Shown piece by piece: positions 46,031-55,788 of a stretch of DNA of 64,000 nucleotides. The notes under the pieces are model-generated. The model had not been told where the DNA came from and made no database searches. It was given only the letters and a program-made list of their open reading frames with translations. The DNA is from Aricia agestis (Eukaryota; Arthropoda; Insecta; Lepidoptera; Lycaenidae): assembly GCF_905147365.1 (NCBI RefSeq), contig NC_056407.1:17839980-17903979 (forward strand), written 5' to 3'. Position 1 is the first letter of the stretch. Every line of letters starts with the position of its first letter. The position numbers and the translations under genes are program-made.

Positions 46031-47959
46031 AAAATAAAAATGCTGATTTTTATAAGTAAAGGAGTACTATAAAGCCGTAATAAAGCTAAGAGTTATATAC
46101 AGTAGAGACCGCGCGTGTGCAATGTACCGGAACTGTGACGCAAGAAATGTATCGAACTGTTTGTTTTGCGGCGAATAACGAGAGATTTCACACCGCGGCC
46201 GTGACACCCGCCGCCGCCCTTGACTGCGGAGAAAACCGCTAACTTGATAAAATCCGAAACAACTATCAATTTATTGTATTGTAGAGCATTCTGTTTGTTT
46301 TCTCATCTTCTATGGCAGTCACTCTTAAAGTGTGCTCTGCCACCTGGAGCTCTGCAAAGGACTTGTAGCCTGAAGGCTGTAGGAGCCATAAAGTTAATAT
46401 ACCTAGCGAAATATATTTACTTTATGGTATGAGCTCCGCTTGTTTTTAGAAATGTCATCAAACTTAAGCATGGAGACAATTTGTTCTTTTTGGGGGTCCG
46501 TCAAAAATGTCACCAAAGAGTTCCACCACCAAAAAGTTTAAGAGCCGTATTATCAAACCCGCGCAGTTTTCATTCCACTATGCAGCGGAGAGCCTACGCA
46601 TTTTTTAACATTTATCCACATTTAGGATAGAATAGGCTACTTGACTTACATTCAATTTCATTGAAAAAATGCATATTTCTAGTAGTACTTGGCCTAGGAA
46701 ACCGCATTTCACCCTTATCATCAAATAAAAGCTTATGATTGATAAATAAACTCGATTTAAAAATTTGATTTTATGAAAATATGATTTGTACTGACGAAAA
46801 CGCTTTTGCGTTTCTTCCGATTTGGATGTGACGTCATCATACTCGTAATTTAGTAACTTTTTTTATCGCGTTCGTTTTATGTAAGTTTATTTATACATAA
46901 ATAATAAGAATAAGCCTAGAAAGATTTGTAAAATATATTTTGTTGAATAATTGAAATAAATTATCACTTTTATATATTATCTCCATTTATTGTAGACGGG
47001 AAATGAAAAAGCCAAAACTTTTCTCCAAAAGTTTTCAACATTACAATAATGATTTCTAACTTCTTATTTAATTATTTTTTAATTTTTGGGCACTTTTAGA
47101 CTCGTACATTTAGCACATTAAAAAAATTTCAATAAAGAGAGTTTAAAATACAAAACGTCACACTATACTCATAGCGGACAGTGTTTTCAGGGCCATTTAA
47201 AAGGCATATTTTTCAATCAAGATTTTTATGGGTTTCTACTATTTAAAATATCAAATTATTAGTTTTTTTGGTGAAAATAAATGATTGAGAAGCGATTAGC
47301 ATGAAGAAAAAAAATAGCTCAAGTAGCCTATTGACATCAGCTGCTAGTACAAACGCGAAACATTAATTGTACTGGTCATTAAAGTGCAGTATGTTTCTAA
47401 CCCAAATAAATAACAACGCTTCATACATTAAACACGCTATATCCTTTTTAATTGCGCTCTGAAAAAAAATGATGACGTCACAGGGAACGCAAAGGGCCGC
47501 CGTTGGCACTTGGCGCTATATGAAACATCGATCTCGAAATTGTTTTCAAGTTTACGCTCTGTAACAATTTACAGCTTTTGTGCAAAAAGCTGCACGATAT
47601 TTTGTACACTTCAAAGAAAAATCGTTTTTATGCGTCTAGACTTCTTATCTTTAGGGTAATATTTCTTTTTAATCTTAATACCACTTTGCTTTTAAAGTAA
47701 AGTAAAATCTAAGATAATAAAAATTAAAACTAGATGCAAAATATTTTGTAACTTTACTGATTTAGTTTAATAATATAATATTGCCAGCATATTCATTGCC
47801 TCGAAATTTGTTTATCGCACAAGGAAGTACAATGTAATTAAGTATTTTTATTTTTTATTAATAACTATATTAGAAATAGTAAGTCCTTAATTAAATAATC
47901 TCTATACCCGTAACTGACATACAGGTACACATACAAACATAGCCTACAACATAGCATAT
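46031..47959. other. Long AT-rich interval with one hairpin
   Basis: No gene is supported. A hairpin CCATAAAGTTAATATACCTA ... TTTACTTTATGG lies at 46386-46427. A short GC patch is at 46195-46245. GATGACGTCA occurs at 46829 and 47471, too short to interpret. Confidence 0.35.
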
Positions 47960-48683
47960 TTTTAGGGTTTCTTAGTCAACAAGGTACCCTATAAGGGTTC
48001 CTTGTTTCGGTCTGTCAGTCCGTCTGTCTGTCCGCGGTTTTGCTTAGAGACTATATGACCTACAAAGCTGCAATTTGACATGAATATACATATTAATGAT
48101 GCAGACAAAATGGTACATAAAACCTTTGAAAAATATAGTATTTTTTATGGGGATTCATCTCCGCTTGTTGTATAGGGGAGGTCCCCTATACAACAAGCGG
48201 AGATGAATTTTTTTCTTCGCATCCACCCCATCATGTCGTTGGAAAGGTTTTTCAAAAATATTACAAGTATTCATAGATAATTTTCCGATTAAATTCATTT
48301 GTGAAATATTAAATTTTAAAGTGGAAAAAATCGTTAGAGTCCAGTGTCCCCCCCTTCTCCCAGCTAAACGGGTGTTTCTGGAAATGTGAAATAATTCACG
48401 GGAGTAGGTAATATTATGCTGAATTTAAAAAGAAAACTATCACGGCTAAGCAGACTTCATAATTACTTATTGAGTAACAGTCGATCAACTAAAAACATGT
48501 ATTCAGTGAAGTATAAAGGAACTTTTCGTTTAAATTCCTTTGAAAGTAACTGAGTTGATATTGTTAGTAACGTGTAAAACACGTTATAAATGTACATTCA
48601 TTGACCATACAAAAATTTTCAAAAACTAGCGGTACTACGGAACCCTATATTGCGCGTGGCCCTACACGCACTTGGCCGGTTTT
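47960..48683 (+). repeat. AGGGTTTCTTAGTCAACAAG repeat, near-complete, with internal palindrome
   Basis: The head TTTTTAGGGTTTCTTAGTCA with a GTCCGTCTGTCTGTCCG run, the middle CAGCTAAACGGGTGTTTCTG and the end GCGCGTGGCCCTACACGCAC TTGGCCGGTTTT match 29553-30045 and 50968-51905. At 48153-48208 it contains a 56-bp palindrome with two perfect 27-base arms. Confidence 0.7.
48153..48208. repeat. 56-bp palindrome
   Basis: ATTCATCTCCGCTTGTTGTA TAGGGGA on the left and its exact complement on the right surround GG. It lies inside an otherwise ordinary repeat. Confidence 0.85.
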
Positions 48684-48825
48684 ATTATTAGTACGAAAAG
48701 CTGTTATTAAAACAGCACCCTAAAAATATTTTATTATTAAAGGTTCCAATTAAGTGGACCGTCAAGCGTATCACGTCGTCGCGGACGCCAGTCGCCGCGC
48801 TCAGTTGTCGCCAGATACGGGATAC

Positions 48826-48885
48826 CCCTTCCGAGTCATTAGAAGCTGCCTGTGAAATGTTGCGGGTTCGAATCCACATAATAAG
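48826..48885 (+). repeat. tRNA-derived SINE head fragment
   Basis: GAGTCATTAGAAGCTGCCTG TGAAATGTTGCGGGTTCGAA TCC resembles the head of a lepidopteran tRNA-derived SINE I recall. GGGTTCGAATCC is a good polymerase III B box. The T-stem is imperfect and no acceptor stem closes, so this is not a functional tRNA gene. Confidence 0.5.
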
Positions 48886-49187
48886 AAAAACTTATGAATT
48901 ATTATGACGATTGTTTTATATTTTTTAGACGCACACAATATATTTATAAGCTATTACATGGCTTTTATGGCGGGCTTTGAGCGTGGCGATCGAATCAATA
49001 AACTCCGTAACGAAAAAAACCTAACGCGGCGGGTGTTACGTTAGGTTAGTACTCTGACGTTGCCGCACCGCTATGCCGATGCGGTGCGTGCGGTGTTGCT
49101 GTGCATCTAACGTCGGTTCAGTTCGGCAGACTTCGGCACGGTGTTTGTGTGCGTGCGGATAGGCGTATGCGAATTATAATTCCATAC
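48886..49187. other. GC-richer interval without a recognised gene
   Basis: CCGCACCGCTATGCCGATGC GGTGCGTGCGG at 49063-49094 forms a hairpin. There is no coding that I can support. Confidence 0.35.
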
Positions 49188-49827
49188 TAGCTGTTGCCCG
49201 CGACTTCGTCCGCGTGGACTTCAGTTTATAGCGCGCGGTGTCAATAAAATTGGTGTCAAAAGCTTTTCGAAACCCTGGTACCCCTTAAATCAAAATACCC
49301 AAAACAGCCGTGTAGTGTGCACATAATATGTTTTTTTTTTAATTAAACTTTTTTATACCAAGCTTATTTACCGTTACACAACTTAGCTGCATAATGCATT
49401 ACACAACTTTAGCTTTGCCCAATACCCATAAACTATTTAGTATTTATTATTGGTAGACTGTTGTTTCTGATATCTATGTTGGTACGTGAGTTATTTAATA
49501 ACATACAATAACAATCGAAAGAATCGAAATTTAACTCAACATGGTACCACCTCTTATAGAAATACATAAGAGCAAGCGATAGCGCGATCTAGGCGACTCT
49601 TGGCGCCATCTGTTCTAGTTTTTGGAACTAACTTAATTTGAACAAATTTACGCATAAACACCCCCTTATAACCCCTTTTTCCAGTAAGAAGTAGCCTATG
49701 TCCTTTCTCAGGCTTTAGACTATCTGTGTACAAAATTTCATTACAATTGGTTCAGTAGTTTTGGCGTGAAAGCGAGACAGACAGACAGACAGAGATACTT
49801 TCGCATTTATAATATTAGTATAGATTA
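49188..49827 (+). repeat. ACTAGCTGTTGCCCGCGACT repeat, full copy
   Basis: It starts ACTAGCTGTTGCCCGCGACT TCGTCCGCGTGGA and ends TTCGCATTTATAATATTAGT ATAGATT, with a GACAGACAGA run before the end. A reversed full copy is at 54124-54720. This is a widespread lepidopteran family; SINE or Helitron class was not decided. Confidence 0.75.
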
Positions 49828-50311
49828 TGATGATAAAAAATGCTACGAGTATTACATTCGAACCTGTGTTTCTCAGTTTAACCATTAGCTTCAGTCCCCG
49901 AAGCTTTTCTTTTCACTTATCAAAAAGTTGTATTTACAAACATGTTTAACTTTAATGGTGATCAACTATTTTCGTTCGAATCCAATTTTAATTGGCAAGG
50001 CTTACCTAAAACAATGAGGTATCAAATCACCCTTCCGAGTTCCCCCCGGCCCAAAACCTTAACAGTTGTATAGCTGTTGACGTTCGAAGTTGGAAATAAA
50101 AGCGGTGAACAGAACATGCACTTACAGCCACTTTATACCTCCTCAAAGGCTTATACAGGTTCATGAGTGTTGAAAATTGTGCTACATATTTTTCGTACTC
50201 GATATTTTGCTTTAAATGTTTCGTGAAATTTCATACATCTTTTCGTTAAAGTGTCCAATTTACGGATTTATAGGAAATAAGTTTATTTATATTATGTAGA
50301 CATACACTTAA
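49828..50311. other. Unassigned interval
   Basis: No gene or repeat is recognised. Confidence 0.35.
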
Positions 50312-50709
50312 GGTGCGTCCACATTTGTATCATTTGCGCGATCAGATCTCCGTCGCGATCATCGCGCCGTATCAAGTACGCGTATCATAGTATGGACGCC
50401 TATTAGATCAATCTGTCGATCATGCGGGTATTTGATACGACACGTATCAGAGGCCACACCACGAAACCGTTTTGAGACTCAAACAATCGTACGAGAATGC
50501 CGCGTCCCACTCTAACAAACATGAAACGACGTTGTTAGAGCAGGACGCGGCATTGTCGTCCGATTGTTTGAGTCTCAAAACAATTTCATAGTAGGCCTAC
50601 AGATACGCGGCTAATAGCGATCGAGGCGTATCATGATACGTGTATCATTTTGATACGCTTCGATGATACGCGACGGAGATCTGATCGGAGATCTGATCAC
50701 GCAAATGTT
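50312..50709. repeat. Inverted-repeat element with a second one nested inside
   Basis: Outer arms: ATTTGCGCGATCAGATCTCC near 50330 against GGAGATCTGATCACGCAAAT near 50705, with many GATACG/CGTATC strings. The right terminus lacks the GGTGCGTCCACA start. Inner element: see 50451-50598. Confidence 0.65.
50451..50598. repeat. Nested MITE
   Basis: TTTTGAGACTCAAACAATCG and CGATTGTTTGAGTCTCAAAA are perfect inverted arms. Both continue inward to CACTCTAACAA/TTGTTAGAGC and outward to AGGCC ends. Confidence 0.7.
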
Positions 50710-50859
50710 ATTTTATAATATAACCACAACTGCGAATAAGACTATCGCACGTAGTTTGGTAGGGTTATATCAAGCATACCCGAAAGATCACGGGCAACAT
50801 TAATGACTTCACATAATCCTACCAAATAACGTAGGCCCACTATGTGCTTATGTAACACA

Positions 50860-50975
50860 ATCTGTAGACATTTCAGAAGTCTAGCTATAGCGCTTCCTGT
50901 GATACAGCCTAGAGACATACAGACGGACAGACAAATGACAATGAAGTCTTAGTAATAGGCTTCAGTTTTTAGGGT
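50860..50975 (-). repeat. AGGGTTCCGTA-family repeat, truncated
   Basis: CAATCTGTAGACATTTCAGA through GAAGTCTTAGTAATAGGCTT and CAGTTTTTAGGGTTCCGT matches the 36880-37010 part of the family. It abuts a second repeat at 50968. Confidence 0.6.
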
Positions 50976-51905
50976 TCCGTAGTCAACAAGGAACTCTTAT
51001 AGTTTCGGTCTGTCCGTCCGTCTGTCTGTCCGAGTACTCAGAGACTATGGTATCTGTAGAAAATCTTTAAATAATATATTTTTTTGGCGTGTTGATTGTC
51101 GATGGATAGGTTTCTTAAAAATATCACGAGTATTCATAGATCATTTTTCGATTTAGGGATCCATTTCTAAAATAAGAAGTTTCAAAGCGGAAAAAATCGT
51201 TAGAGTCCAGCGCCCCCCCTTCTACCAGCTGAACGATTGCTTCTGGAAATGTGGAAAATTTCACGGGAGTAGGAAATATGCTGAATTTAAAAGAAAAATT
51301 ATCACGGCTAAGAAGACTTCATAAGTTATTGAGTACTTATAGTCGATCAACTAAAAAAAAAAATTCGGAGAAGTACAAAGAAATTTTTAGTTCAAATTCC
51401 TTTGAACTTAACTGAGATGATGTTGTTAGTAGTGTAAAACACGTTATAAATAAATGTACATTCATTGACCGTACAAAAATTATCAAAAATTAACGGTAAC
51501 TTTATGCGTGGGAGAGCCATGCTTCGGCACGAATGGGCCGGCTCGACCGGAGAAATACCACGTTCTCACAGAAAACCGGCGTGAAACAGCGCTTGCGCTG
51601 TGTTTCGTTGAGTGAGTGAGTTTACCGGAGGCCCGATCCCCTACCCTATTCCCTTCCCTACCCTCCCCTATTCCCTTCCCTTCCCTACCCTCCCCTATTG
51701 TCCTATTCCCTCTTAAAAGGCCGGCAACGCATCTCCAGCTCTTCTGATGCTGCGAGTGTCCATGGGCGACGGAAGTTGCTTTCCATCAGGTGACCCGTTT
51801 GCTCGTTTGCCCCCTTTATTTAATAAAAAAAAACTATGGAACCCTATTTTGCTCGTGGCCCGACACACACTTTGCTGGTTTTTACCCTTCTGGTACGGAA
51901 CCCTA
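50968..51905 (+). repeat. AGGGTTCCGTAGTCAACAAG repeat split by a SINE
   Basis: It has the same order as 47960-48683, but at about 51500 the SINE-like element at 51507-51833 interrupts. The end then resumes as CTATGGAACCCTATTTTGCT CGTGGCCCGACACACACTTT. Confidence 0.7.
51507..51833 (+). repeat. SINE-like element, plus copy
   Basis: It has the CGTGGGAGAGCCATGCTTCG head, a CCCTT-rich middle and an A-rich tail (TTTAATAAAAAAAAA). Flanks AACTTTATG and AACTATGG suggest a short imperfect target duplication. Confidence 0.75.
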
Positions 51906-52109
51906 ACAAAAAAAGTCACTGAAATAGTTTCTATGCTAGGAAAGAACTATTCCAGGACCCAGCTCATCGGGGCTCATCGCAAAAATCCGCCTCCATACAA
52001 TTTGTATGGAAGCGGAAATCCGCTGCGCCCCGACACAGTGCATACATAATTTTACAAATATAATATATTACAGTACATAATATTACAAATGCGGAAACTG
52101 TTTCCTATA

Positions 52110-52369
52110 CAGGGTGTAACAAAAATAAGTGATAATACTTTAGGGTGTGTACGTGTTCCTTGTAGAGAGTTCACTGTGAAAGTAGCAGCGCTGAAAGACC
52201 AAAAAATTTTTTCACTTTTGTATGGGGAAACTCGTGACGCTCAGGCCCTTGCCCATACAAAAGTGAAAAAAAAAATTCGTCTTTCAGCACTGCTACTTTC
52301 ACAGTGAACTCTGTACAAGGAACACGTACACACCCTAAAGTATTATCACTTATTTTTGTTACACCCTGT
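52110..52369. repeat. Mariner-like MITE (CAGGGTGTAACAAAA family), copy 2
   Basis: CAGGGTGTAACAAAAATAAG TGATAATACTTTAGGGTGTG is mirrored by CACACCCTAAAGTATTATCA CTTATTTTTGTTACACCCTG. Long TIRs are nearly perfect and flanked by TA. It is better preserved than copy 1. Confidence 0.85.
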
Positions 52370-52618
52370 ATATTTTATATCCTATTCGTAATAATCCGTA
52401 TTAAAGTATATACATCCTAATATTATCACTAGTAATATGAATGTAGCCACTAATACGACTTACATTATACATTATCTATTATGTCCGTCTTTTAATAATA
52501 TACACTTATAACTTATTTCTCTTTAGTTAATCCGAACAGAGGCGAATGGCGATAATGTCACTACATTTGACGAAGGATTCTTAATCTAAGACTTTCGTAA
52601 TCTCTTATCTTAAACATA

Positions 52619-53001
52619 TTAAATTAAGAAATTAAAAAAAACCCCCGCCAAAAAACTTTAAAAAATAATGAAATTCAAGTTCAAATAATTCCTAACTTGT
52701 GTAAAGTAATATTTTAGTCCATAATTGTTGTCACGGTGTGTCGGGGGACCGCCAAGTAAACTACAACCTACAACCGCCAAGTCGCTGATTATCTCTATTC
52801 AGTTCGCTGTGAATTGATCCTTAAACTTGTTATGTGAAATCAAACATCTACATTAGCGGTCCCCCGACACACCTTGACAACAATTATGGACTAAAATATT
52901 ACTTTACACAAGTTAGGAATTATTTGAACTAAAAGGCAGTAAATATTATTTCATTACTTTTTAAAGTTGTTTTGGCGGGGGTTTTTACTTCTTAATTTAA
53001 T
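52619..53001. repeat. 383-bp element with about 150-bp TIRs
   Basis: Left TTAAATTAAGAAATTAAAAA AAACCCCCGCC and the inverted right end match, and TAATTCCTAACTTGTGTAAA ... GTGTGTCGGGGGACCGC is mirrored by GCGGTCCCCCGACACAC ... TTTACACAAGTTAGGAATTA. The loop is about 80 bases. There is no coding. Confidence 0.8.
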
Positions 53002-53637
53002 TTTATTTCATACTTTTTAAAGTTGTGTTGGTTATAGTGCAGAATAATTCCTATCAACAGAATCATATTCTCATGATTACCATCTATCAATGTCCTTTTC
53101 GATGAGGCCGTTAATATGGGCCCAAACATGCAACCTCCACTTTGGGTTCATACGAAGTTCGGTTCCTATAGAATCCAGGTGATGCTGCAGTAGCAGCATG
53201 TAAATATTTAGTGTTTATCTACTTCTTACTGTTTGTCGCAATCAAAATGAGCCCAAACACGAAACCTCTGCTGTAAGTTGGCGAGGAGTTGGATATCCTA
53301 TTGATTACCAGGTTATGCTGCAACACCAGGTCAACTTTCCATTATTATGTGTATACGTTCACAACTAGAATGAAATATAAAACCCATCAAACGACTACAA
53401 GTTGCTAACGGCCTTTCATGAACCAGATAAACCCTGGTTGTCCAGCACTGAGCAGGATGATGATGATGAATTATAGCTAAGAACACTCTCGATCATGCCA
53501 GCTTTTAAACAAAAAAAACTAGATCAAAATCGGTCCACCCGTTTGGACGCTACGATGCCACGGACAGATACACACACAGACAAACAGACAGACAGACACG
53601 TCAAACTTATAACACCCCTCTTTTTTGTCGGGGGTCA
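53002..53637. other. Unassigned; internal short repeats
   Basis: CCAAACATGCAACCTCC... and CCAAACACGAAACCTCTGCT (53129, 53252) and two TGCTGCA(A/G) CAC/TAG strings suggest an old internal duplication. A CAGA-rich run is at 53577-53596. No gene is seen. Confidence 0.35.
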
Positions 53638-53760
53638 AAAATTCTCGTGTCACAATGTTCGTTCCCGTACTCCTCCGAAACGGCTTGACCGATTCTCATG
53701 AAATTTTGTGAGCATATTGAGTAGGTCTGAGAATCAGCCAACATCTATTTTTCATACCCC
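53638..53760 (+). repeat. AAAATTCTCGTGTCACAATG-type repeat
   Basis: CTCCTCCGAAACGGCTTGAC CGATTCTCATG and CAACATCTATTTTTCATACC match 20840-21013. Confidence 0.65.
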
Positions 53761-54123
53761 TATATCGATGTTCTTGAAATGATCTAAAAAGTATGAAATA
53801 ATTCTTATTCTTCATGTAGTGCCTTTTTGGGAAAATTCGATAAAACCTCAACTACTTCTGCACCCAATTATCATTCTTCTGAAGTATGTACCTACCGGCT
53901 AAGTACTATGTCAATGATCTCAGTTCTGAGCTCGTACCGACTTCAAAAGAATGAAAATTAAGTGCAGAACTTCATTTTTGTCTTTGAAGTCAGGTTATTT
54001 TTTTTGTTAAAAAATAATAATATAATAAACTCTGCTAGCTTTTGATAATTTTCAGCACATATTAAATAACATTTTGTGGGGGTCCCTAAAAGGGTGCTGA
54101 AATCATCTGTTACATCTATACTA
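53761..54123. other. Unassigned interval
   Basis: No gene or named repeat is recognised. Confidence 0.35.
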
Positions 54124-54720
54124 GTCTATACTAATATTATAAATGCGAAAGTATCTCTGTCTGTCTGTCTGTCTCGCTTTCACGCCAAAACTACCGAACC
54201 GAATGTAATGAATTTTGTATACAGATAGTCTAAAGCCTGAGAAAGGACATAGGCTACTTTTTTACTGGAAAAAAACGTTGTAAGGGGGTGAAAATAAGTA
54301 AATTTGTTAGTTCCAAAAATGCATAATAGATGGCGCCGTGCGTCTCTTACATCGCGCTAACGCTTGCCCAAAAGCCTTTCTATAAGAGGTGGTATTATCT
54401 TAAAGTTGATTTTAGCTTTCTTTATTGTTATTTCCTTTTTTACCGTTATTTAATATAATATCAGTACTTACATAACCTTAATCCTATCAATGATAAATAG
54501 TTTATGGGTAAAGTTGTGTAATTGCGGGGCTAAATAAGCTTAAAAATTTGGCATAAAATATAAAGTTTAATTTAAAAAATTGAAATATTATGTGCACACT
54601 GTTTTGATTTAAGTGGTACCTACCAGGATTTTTTTATAAAAGCTCTTGACACCAATTTTGTTGACATCGCGCGCTATAAACTGAAGTCCACGCGGACGAA
54701 GTCGCGGGCAACAGCTAGTA
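54124..54720 (-). repeat. ACTAGCTGTTGCCCGCGACT repeat, full copy, reverse
   Basis: On the plus strand it reads CTATACTAATATTATAAATG to CGCGGACGAAGTCGCGGGCA ACAGCTAGT. It is the inverse of 49188-49827 and has comparable length. Confidence 0.75.
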
Positions 54721-54948
54721 AAATAATACATTGGATTGAAGCGCTTAGCTTATGTCAAAATTTTGAATTAATTACATGTTTTAAGCAATGAATGTTCCAC
54801 TCTGAGTGCGGCAGTAAGATACAGGCAAAAAATTTATCAAAAATGATATTCAGCAAACAATAGAAGTAATTCGGGTCACCGCGCTGACGGCGCGGCGGCC
54901 GGCGGCGGGCGGCTGTTACCCTGACATCGAACGCACTATTGCCAACAC

Positions 54949-54986
54949 TATATAAGCGGTATTGCACCAGACGTGAGTATCATTCG
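54949..54986 (+). promoter_or_regulatory. Core promoter of His-rich gene 1
   Basis: TATATAA at 54949-54955 is followed about 33 bases later by TCATTCG (A at 54982), a plausible arthropod initiator. The implied 5' UTR is about 32 bases. The GC-rich stretch 54880-54920 lies just upstream. Confidence 0.6.
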
Positions 54987-55013
54987 GTGACCAGTGACCA
55001 CATCCCGAGGACG

Positions 55014-55724
55014 ATGAGGACCTGCGTGCTGCTGTGTGCCCTGCTCGCTGCCGCCTGCGCCCGCCACGTGCGCCGGCCCAGGAGCGCCGACCTCGAGCCC
55101 GCCGCCTCCCACCACTGGGAGAAGGGCGGCGGTGGCGAGCACCACGGCGACCACCACCACGAGGGCGGCGGCCACAACGAGAAGGGCTACAAGGGGCACC
55201 ACGAGGACCACCACGGCAAGCACGGCCACTCCCACCACGAGGGCCACAAGGGCCACTACGACGAGCACGGCGGCCATAAGAAGCACCACCACCACGACGA
55301 CGGGTACTACGACGAGCACCACCACGGCGAGAAGGGTGAACACGGCCACGGGTTCGAGGAGAAGGGCCACTTCCACAAGGGCCACTCGACGAAGGGACAC
55401 CACGGCGTCCACAAGGTGGACGAATTCAAGAAGGACAAGCACTTCCACGACAAGCACGGGGAGTCCGGCTTCGAGGAGGGCTACGGCGGCCACCACCACG
55501 AGGGCGGGTACAAGAAGGGCGGGGAGTTCCACAAGGGCCACAAGGAGGGCGGGCACCACGAGCACGAGCACGGCGAGAAGGGCCACCACGAGAAGGGCGG
55601 GCACCACCACAACCATAAAGGCCACCACGACGAGGGCGGCCACCACGAGCACCACCACCACCACGAGGGCCACGGCAGCAAGGGCGGCCACGAGGACCAC
55701 AAGCACTGGGGCTGGAAGCACTGA
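55014..55724 (+). CDS. Secreted histidine/glycine-rich protein 1 (236 aa)
   Basis: The start MRTCVLLCALLAAACA is a good signal peptide, likely cut after residue 16. A basic RHVRRPR stretch fits a furin-type RxxR site, then SADLEPAAS begins the conserved body. The remainder is short repeats of GHH, EKGHH, HKGH and HHHHE. The one more ordinary block, STKGHHGVHKVDEFKKDKHF, is central, and the C-terminus is KGGHEDHKHWGWKH. After the signal there is no cysteine. The dense His-x-His and Gly-Lys pattern suggests divalent-metal binding or a charged extracellular matrix or hemolymph protein; this is inference. I recall this architecture as DUF4779 in insects. ATG 55014 is chosen because it gives the signal peptide and follows the TATA box; the in-frame ATG upstream overlaps the promoter. 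Codons are strongly G/C-ending, unlike the flanks. It is the first of three tandem paralogues. Confidence 0.88.
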   Translation: MRTCVLLCALLAAACARHVRRPRSADLEPAASHHWEKGGGGEHHGDHHHEGGGHNEKGYKGHHEDHHGKHGHSHHEGHKGHYDEHGGHKKHHHHDDGYYDEHHHGEKGEHGHGFEEKGHFHKGHSTKGHHGVHKVDEFKKDKHFHDKHGESGFEEGYGGHHHEGGYKKGGEFHKGHKEGGHHEHEHGEKGHHEKGGHHHNHKGHHDEGGHHEHHHHHEGHGSKGGHEDHKHWGWKH

Positions 55725-55782
55725 TGAGATCGACGCTGTAGACCAATGTAATTTGTTATTGTTAGTTACTTTGTGATATAAT

Positions 55783-55788
55783 ATTAAA
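55783..55788 (+). terminator. Poly(A) signal of gene 1
   Basis: ATTAAA, the common variant signal, is 58 bases after the stop codon. Confidence 0.5.

Noticed and set aside
48826..48885. tRNA gene
   Set aside because: Only a B box and a partial T arm are present, and stems do not close; it resembles a SINE head.
54939..55013. Upstream in-frame ATG extending His-rich gene 1 to 261 codons
   Set aside because: It overlaps the TATA box and gives no signal peptide; the ATG at 55014 does.
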